From contig CAZWFN010000060.1 in the NCBI GenBank assembly GCA_964633205.1, positions 1-34,592 on the forward strand: a stretch of DNA of 34,592 nucleotides, read 5' to 3'. This stretch comes from CAYVQE01 sp964633205. Its GTDB lineage: Bacteria > Myxococcota > B64-G9. Positions 30,292 to 34,592 of this stretch are shown in pieces (position 1 is the stretch's first letter; each line of letters begins with the position of its first letter). The notes beneath the pieces were generated by a model. It saw only the letters and a program-made list of their open reading frames with translations, was not told where the DNA came from and did no database searches. The position numbers and the translations under genes are program-made.

Positions 30292-30843
30292 TCAGTCCCG
30301 CACGACCGCGCGCTCGCGCGCATAGCGCAGCAGCACCCAGCCGCAGGCGGCCAGCATGCCCAGCCAGGACAGGGCCAGGGTGATGCCGGCGATGGTGGTG
30401 TCGTGCTCCAGCGCGTCCCAGCGGCCGAAGATCAAGTACCAGTCGTGCTCGCCGCCACCGACCCGCGGCAGCACCTGGCGGCGGGCGTCGGCCATGTAGG
30501 TGGCCACGTAGCGCAGGTTCTGAAACAGCCACACCCAGCAGGCGGCGAAGCCCAGCGTCTCGCGTCGGGCCCAGAAGGCCCCCATGCCCGCGGCCGGGAA
30601 GACGAGCTGGCCCAGGGTGCCGCCGTAGAGCTGCAGCGTGGCACCGAACAGGCCGAAGAACAGGTGGCCGGCCTCGTGGAAGGCCAGGTTGGCGTGATCC
30701 AGCACCACCACGAAGCCGTCGTCGTCGAGCAGCAGCACCAGCACCAGCAGGCCGAAGCCCGCGGCCCAGCCGATCAGGCCCTGCCGCCCCAGCGGACGCC
30801 AGGGCTGCTCGGCGATCTCACGCAGCCGGCCGGCCGGGCCCAT
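30292..30843 (-). CDS. Small membrane protein with HEAGH motif (M50-like candidate metallopeptidase)
   Basis: A 183-aa protein with about four hydrophobic segments. The first helix (about residues 25-40) is followed by LDHANLAFHEAGHLFFGLFG, so HEAGH lies at about residues 56-60, within or next to a membrane helix as in site-2-protease-like M50 enzymes. A third zinc ligand may come from later acidic residues (GEHDWYLIFGRWDALEHD), but the usual NPDG block is absent. It is 42 bp downstream of the flavin-reductase-like gene on the same strand, so co-transcription is possible. It may be an M50 relative or an unrelated membrane protein with a zinc site. Confidence 0.68.
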   Translation of the reverse strand: MGPAGRLREIAEQPWRPLGRQGLIGWAAGFGLLVLVLLLDDDGFVVVLDHANLAFHEAGHLFFGLFGATLQLYGGTLGQLVFPAAGMGAFWARRETLGFAACWVWLFQNLRYVATYMADARRQVLPRVGGGEHDWYLIFGRWDALEHDTTIAGITLALSWLGMLAACGWVLLRYARERAVVRD

Positions 30844-30885
30844 GGTCCGCTCCGCGCATCGAACCGTGCCGGATTCGCTGTGCCA

Positions 30886-31452
30886 TCACTTGCGCCGGCC
30901 GACCGAGAAGGCCTTGCCCAGCCGCGGCCCCCAGCCGTGATAGGTGCGCAGCACCGGGGCGTAGACCAGCGGCTGCAGCCGCTCCAGGTCGGGCTTGTCG
31001 TCCGGGCCCAGCACGGCGTCTTCGGCCAGGGCGTCGATCACCTCGCCCACGAACAGGGTGTGCAGCCCGATCTCGAGCTGGTGGCGCAGCTCGCACTCCA
31101 GCACCAGCCGGAACTCCTCGGCGTAAGGGGCGTCGACGCGCTCGCTCTTGCGCGCGGTCAAGCCCAGGGCGGCGAACTTGTCCTCGTCCTTGCCCGAGTA
31201 GATGCCCGCGTAGTCGGCCACGGCCATCTGGTCGCTCGCCGGCAGCGACAGGGTGAAGGCCCGGCGCACCACCAGGTTGGTATAGGTGTAGGTGGCCTTG
31301 CGCAGGGCGATGTTCACGCAGGGCGGCTTGGAGCAGCAGATCCCGCCCCAGGCGGCGGCCATCAGGTTGGCCCGGCCGTACTCGTCGTAGGTGCCCACCA
31401 GCAGCACCGGCGCCGGATAGACGAAGGTCTTGGGCCCGAGCGACTTTTTCAT
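30886..31452 (-). CDS. Flavin reductase-like FMN-binding protein
   Basis: A 188-aa protein of the flavin reductase/FMN-binding split-barrel family. The N-terminal pattern PAPVLLVGTYDEYGRANLMAAAWGG, then KATYTYTNLVVRRAFTLSLP and ADYAGIYSGKDEDKF, is typical of small reductases annotated as flavin reductase or flavoredoxin. Two adjacent Cys (GGICCSKPP) lie near the flavin site. The ATG at 31452 has a GGGAGG site. Its physiological electron donor is unknown. The family call is solid; the exact reaction is not. Confidence 0.87.
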   Translation of the reverse strand: MKKSLGPKTFVYPAPVLLVGTYDEYGRANLMAAAWGGICCSKPPCVNIALRKATYTYTNLVVRRAFTLSLPASDQMAVADYAGIYSGKDEDKFAALGLTARKSERVDAPYAEEFRLVLECELRHQLEIGLHTLFVGEVIDALAEDAVLGPDDKPDLERLQPLVYAPVLRTYHGWGPRLGKAFSVGRRK

Positions 31453-31473
31453 GGCGTTTGGCCTCCCTTGACC

Positions 31474-31502
31474 TGTCTACGCGACCCCCCGACCGCGGTC
31501 AA
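31474..31502 (-). promoter_or_regulatory. Possible promoter of the flavin-reductase gene
   Basis: The minus strand reads TTGACC (31502-31497), a 17-bp spacer and TAGACA (31479-31474). The -35 matches at 5 of 6, the -10 only at 3 of 6. The box ends 21 bp before the ATG at 31452. Confidence 0.4.
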
Positions 31503-31545
31503 CCGATCGATCCCGAATAAAACGCTGCCGCATGTCCGGTTTTGC

Positions 31546-31575
31546 TTGTCAACGCCAAAAGACGCCCCCTAGAAT
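31546..31575 (+). promoter_or_regulatory. Possible promoter of the transporter-receiver unit
   Basis: TTGTCA (31546-31551), an 18-bp spacer, TAGAAT (31570-31575). Both hexamers match consensus at 5 of 6. It lies 85 bp upstream of the ATG at 31661, divergent from the flavin-reductase promoter. Confidence 0.55.
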
Positions 31576-31660
31576 CCCGGAGGCGGCGAGCGGTCACGAG
31601 GGCCAGCCGCCGCGGGGCATTGCGCAGCGCTGCTGCCTGTGGCGACCGGAGGGCCGACCC

Positions 31661-33274
31661 ATGAGCGCGGAGCTGGATCACACCGGCGAGAAGACATCAG
31701 GGGGCTTGCTGCACAGCTCGATCTTCTGGCTGATCGTGGGGGTGGTCGTCTTCGTGGTGGTCGGCTTCCTGGTGCCCACCCCGGACAGCCTGCTGCAGGT
31801 GATCAAGGCCAACGGCATCGATGAGAAGATGATCGATTGGGGCATCGCCGACGACGCGGCCGGGGCCGCGGGCAAGACCATGCTGGTGCTGGGCATCATC
31901 CCGATGGCGATCATCTTCTTCGCCACCGAAGCCATCCCCATCGGCCTGACCGGCCTGCTGATGCCGGTGCTGGCCTACTTCCTGGGCCTGATGCCGCGGG
32001 ACATGATCGGCAAGACCTTCGCCGGCGATGCGCCGCTGTTCCTGCTGGGCGTGCTGGCCATGGGAGTGGTGGTGGTGGAGGTCGGTCTGCACAAGCGGCT
32101 GGCCACCTGGATCCTGGGCTGGACCCGGGGCTTCGCCCTGCCGATCTTCGTGCTCTGTCTGAGCATGTCGGTGCTCGGCTCGTTCATATCGGCCCATGCC
32201 ATGTGCGCTTTTATGACACCGGTGATGATGGCCGTCTACTACGGCTCGGTGGCCGCTTCGAGCGGCAAGGGCAAGGTGCAGCACGATCCGGCCCTGGCCA
32301 AGTTCCTGCTGTTCTCGCTGTGCTTCGCCCTGAACGTCGGCGGCGTCGGCTCGCCGGCGGCCGGCGGCCGCAACGTCATCATGATGGGATTCTGGCAGGG
32401 CTACGACGTGCCGATGGATTTCTTCACCTGGATGTCCTACGGCCTGCCCATGGTGCCGGTGCTGGGCGTGGCGGTGGCCATCTACATGCTGGTGCTGTTC
32501 ACCAAGCGCATCCGCACCCGCGATCTGACCCCGGGGCTCAAGGCCATCAAGGAAGAGACCCGGCGCATGGGCCGCATGGGTTACAAGGACTACGTCACCC
32601 TGAGCATGCTGGTGCTCATCCTGGGCTTGTGGATCTTCGGCCACGACCTGGGCCTGGGCGGCCCGGCGCTGCTGGCGCTGCTGGTGCCGGTCATCTTCCG
32701 CATCACCAACTGGCGCACCATCCTGGGCGGCATCTCCTGGGACGCCTGGTTCATGTACTGCGGGGCGCTGACCTTGGGTGCGCTGCTCAAGGAGACCGGT
32801 GCCGCGCTGTGGTTGGCCCGGTCGGTGATGGACATCCTGGGCGGCATGGGCATGGACGAGGGCTTCGGGCTGTGGGTGGGCCTGTCGGCCTTCTCGGGGC
32901 TGATGACCAACTTCATGTCCGACGCCGGCACCACCGCCCTGCTGGGCCCCATCGTCATCCCCATGGGCATCATGTCCGGCCACGCGGCCGAGCCCTGGGC
33001 CTCGGGCCTGGCGGTGGCCTTCGCCACCTCGTTCGCCCACTTTCTGATCGTGGGCACGCCCAACAACGCCATCGTCTACGGGCTGGGCACCTACCCGGAC
33101 ACCGGGGAGCGCGCCATCAAGCCGATCGACTTCGTCAAGTACGGCCTGCTGCTGTGGCTGATATCGATGGCCATCGTCTGGGTGATCGGCTTTCTGGGCA
33201 CCTTCCAGATGGTGGGCTTCCCCGACGGCATACTCGACACCGCCCGCGCCGCCCTCGAGGGCGGCGGCGGCTAG
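31661..33274 (+). CDS. DASS/SLC13-family sodium:anion symporter
   Basis: A 537-aa inner-membrane transporter with about 12 hydrophobic segments. The family's two pseudo-repeated hairpin motifs are visible: the first as GVGSPAAGGRNVIMMG (about residues 227-242), the second as VGTPNNAIVYGLG (about residues 463-475). In characterised members these regions carry Ser-Asn-Thr motifs that bind sodium and the carboxylate or sulfate. Here the first is Ser-Pro-Ala with extra glycines and the second Thr-Pro-Asn-Asn, so substrate choice should not be assumed. Other conserved blocks are FFATEAIPIGLTGLLMPVL and FSGLMTNFMSDAGTTALLGPI. The start is ATG at 31661 with an ggaggg site. The receiver gene follows after 69 bp, so they may form one unit. 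Confidence 0.9.
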   Translation: MSAELDHTGEKTSGGLLHSSIFWLIVGVVVFVVVGFLVPTPDSLLQVIKANGIDEKMIDWGIADDAAGAAGKTMLVLGIIPMAIIFFATEAIPIGLTGLLMPVLAYFLGLMPRDMIGKTFAGDAPLFLLGVLAMGVVVVEVGLHKRLATWILGWTRGFALPIFVLCLSMSVLGSFISAHAMCAFMTPVMMAVYYGSVAASSGKGKVQHDPALAKFLLFSLCFALNVGGVGSPAAGGRNVIMMGFWQGYDVPMDFFTWMSYGLPMVPVLGVAVAIYMLVLFTKRIRTRDLTPGLKAIKEETRRMGRMGYKDYVTLSMLVLILGLWIFGHDLGLGGPALLALLVPVIFRITNWRTILGGISWDAWFMYCGALTLGALLKETGAALWLARSVMDILGGMGMDEGFGLWVGLSAFSGLMTNFMSDAGTTALLGPIVIPMGIMSGHAAEPWASGLAVAFATSFAHFLIVGTPNNAIVYGLGTYPDTGERAIKPIDFVKYGLLLWLISMAIVWVIGFLGTFQMVGFPDGILDTARAALEGGGG

Positions 33275-33343
33275 GCTGAAGCTCCCCCCGCCCCAAGGGG
33301 GATACCGAGACCAACAAACCGCTGCGGCGGAGGTGGGATTGTC

Positions 33344-33778
33344 ATGGACGAGCCCTTCGTGATGCTGGTCGACGACGAGGAGGAGTTCGTCGACGCGATG
33401 AGCCGGCGGCTCGAGGTGCGCGAGGTCTCCGTGATCACCTGTCTCAGCGGCGACGAGGCGGTGGAGAAGCTGCGCGCCCACCGCAACGTCGACGTGGTCA
33501 TCCTGGACGTCAAGATGCCCGGCATGAGCGGCATCGACACGCTCAAGGTGATCAAGAAGGAGCATCCGCTGATCGAGGTCATCATGCTGACCGGCCACGC
33601 CACCGTGGAGACGGCGGTCGAGGGCATGAAGCTGGGTGCGTTCGACTACCTGATGAAGCCCTGCGAGATCGACAGCCTGCTGGCCAAGGTGCGCGAGGCG
33701 GCGGAGAAGAAACGCGAGCACGAGACGCGCATCCGTGACGCCATGGTGCGCAACGCGCTCAAGGGCGGGCCGCTGTAG
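33344..33778 (+). CDS. Single-domain response regulator (receiver protein)
   Basis: A 144-aa stand-alone receiver. The acidic pocket is Asp-10/Asp-11 (MLVDDEEEF), the phosphoacceptor is D55 in VVILDVKMPGMSG, the switch Thr is T83 in MLTGHATVETAVEGMKLGAFDY, and the conserved Lys is K105 in LMKPCEI. A short basic helical tail follows, with no DNA-binding or output domain. A GGAGGTGGG site precedes the ATG. Near-identical domain patterns are common beside anion transporters in deltaproteobacteria (family knowledge), so it probably relays a kinase signal connected with the transporter. No histidine kinase is in the window. Confidence 0.94.
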   Translation: MDEPFVMLVDDEEEFVDAMSRRLEVREVSVITCLSGDEAVEKLRAHRNVDVVILDVKMPGMSGIDTLKVIKKEHPLIEVIMLTGHATVETAVEGMKLGAFDYLMKPCEIDSLLAKVREAAEKKREHETRIRDAMVRNALKGGPL

Positions 33779-34354
33779 CTACCAGTTCTCGGCCAGCAGC
33801 TCGAAGTGGGCCTGCGGGTGGGCGCAGGCCGGACACAGCTCCGGCGCCTCGGTGCCCTCGTGCAGGTAGCCGCAGTTCAGACAGCGCCAGACCACCTTCT
33901 CGTCGCGCTTGAACACGCGGTCGTTCTCGATGTTGGCCCGCAGGTCGAGGTAGCGCTTCTCGTGCTGGCGCTCGGCCACCGCAATCGCCCGAAACACGTC
34001 GCCGATGTCCTCGAAGCCTTCCTTATCGGCCACCTTGGCGAAGCCGGGGTACATCTCGCTGTGCTCGTGGTTCTCCCCGGCCGCGGCCGCCTCGAGGTTC
34101 TCGGCGGTGGTGCCGATCTTGCCGGCCGGAAAGCCCGCCTGGATCTCGACCTCGCCGCCTTCGAGGAACTTGAACAGGCGCTTGGCGTGCTCGCGCTCCT
34201 GATCCGCGGTCTCCTCGAAGATCTTCGAGATCTGGACGAAACCCTCCTTGCGGGCCTGGGAGGAGAAGTAGGTGTAGCGGTTGCGGGCCTGGGACTCGCC
34301 GGCGAAGGCGGTCAGCAGGTTCTTCTCGGTCTCGGTTCCCTTGAGGCTTGCCAT
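33779..34354 (-). CDS. Rubrerythrin
   Basis: A 191-aa non-heme iron peroxidase that reduces hydrogen peroxide in anaerobes and microaerophiles. The four-helix di-iron domain has the ligands in LLTAFAGESQARNRYTYF, FEETADQEREHAKRLF, ENHEHSEMYPGFA and AVAERQHEKRY, the full E...ExxH pattern. The C-terminal rubredoxin-like site is CLNCGYLHEG and CPACAHPQ (CxxC...CxxC). Length and domain order are standard. The start MASLKGTET is the family start, preceded by a GGGAGAACGGAAC region; an open frame extends 37 codons upstream without similarity. It converges with the receiver gene, with stops adjacent and no intergenic bases. Confidence 0.96.
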   Translation of the reverse strand: MASLKGTETEKNLLTAFAGESQARNRYTYFSSQARKEGFVQISKIFEETADQEREHAKRLFKFLEGGEVEIQAGFPAGKIGTTAENLEAAAAGENHEHSEMYPGFAKVADKEGFEDIGDVFRAIAVAERQHEKRYLDLRANIENDRVFKRDEKVVWRCLNCGYLHEGTEAPELCPACAHPQAHFELLAENW

Positions 34355-34535
34355 GTTCCGTTCTCCCTGATCTGCGGACCACCGGGTCCGGGTTGGTGTT
34401 CTTATTTCGACCTCGATTGTCCTTAATGCAAAGGACCGGGTCGGGTCAAGCCTTTCTTGCTGCACCGCGCTCCAGTCGATAATCTCGGGCCGGCCGCCAC
34501 GCGCCGGGCCCAGCGCGCCGGCCTGGTGGCTGATC

Positions 34536-34579
34536 GGGGGCCTTGTCGGGGGGACGTGTCGGGGGGACGTGCCGGGGGG
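34536..34579 (+). other. Four G-tracts with 7-nt loops (candidate G-quadruplex, 13-bp tandem repeat)
   Basis: G5 (34536-34540), G6 (34548-34553), G6 (34561-34566) and G6 (34574-34579), with loops ccttgtc, acgtgtc and acgtgcc. The last three units form a 13-bp imperfect tandem repeat. It lies in the non-coding sequence 182 bp upstream of the rubrerythrin ATG, near the right edge of the window. Confidence 0.8.
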
Positions 34580-34592
34580 CCGGAGGAGACGG

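Noticed and set aside
33283..33302. C-run/G-run pairing between transporter and receiver genes as an attenuator
   Set aside because: It is short, has several registers and no T-run; it is likely to be chance in GC-rich DNA.

Overview
The window is high-GC bacterial DNA, almost fully coding apart from one 100-N assembly gap (10910-11009). I read it as an uncultured deltaproteobacterial or Myxococcota-like genome. The reasons are a lipoprotein full of MopE-type Asp/Cys repeats, an FHA protein with a Pro/Ala linker, a FecR-like protein with an AgmX/TonB-like C-terminus beside a CHASE2 adenylate cyclase, and a type II secretion operon that ends in gspN. This taxonomic placement is inference; no rRNA or tRNA gene is present to test it.

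Layout. (1) 1-9792, plus strand: a tightly packed type II secretion operon, gspE (5' end missing)-gspF-lspA-gspG-gspH-gspI-gspJ-gspK-gspL-gspM-gspN. A signal peptidase II gene sits between F and G, and gspI carries a low-complexity insert and a collagen-like Gly-Gln-Pro tail. gspC and gspD are not visible and may lie upstream. (2) 9793-11123: an accessory island. A minus-strand, translationally coupled pair (83-aa protein plus AbiEii/MNT-type nucleotidyltransferase) lies between direct copies of a 42-43 bp repeat. A strong hairpin follows copy 1, and two more copies abut the N gap. (3) 11124-13592, minus: a MutS-family ATPase with membrane segments, and an FHA protein. (4) 13734-16282, minus: two overlapping GlgC-type ADP-glucose pyrophosphorylase paralogues, one with an altered nucleotide loop, behind a good sigma70-type promoter. 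(5) 16498-18711, plus: the MopE-repeat lipoprotein fused to an FGE/SUMF1-type domain that lacks the catalytic cysteines. (6) 18718-24115, minus: polyferredoxin (NapH/NapG-like fusion), FecR-like lipoprotein, CHASE2 adenylate cyclase. (7) 24302-28592, plus: DUF2007-type protein, polytopic membrane protein, a basic protein of unknown function and a secreted VWA protein. (8) 28586-31452: alpha/beta hydrolase (minus), secreted unknown (plus), HEAGH membrane protein and flavin-reductase-like protein (minus). (9) 31661-33778, plus: DASS/SLC13 anion transporter and an orphan receiver protein. (10) 33779-34354, minus: rubrerythrin, with a four-G-tract motif near the right edge.

How the parts work together: block 1 builds the periplasm-spanning pseudopilus and inner-membrane platform for protein secretion. 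LspA in the same transcript could mature lipoproteins, of which the window encodes two likely examples. The GlgC pair points to glycogen synthesis, and polyferredoxin, flavin reductase and rubrerythrin to redox and oxidative-stress chemistry. The transporter and receiver are probably one regulated uptake unit. The least explained parts are the repeat-bounded nucleotidyltransferase island and the 24.3-28.6 kb block.
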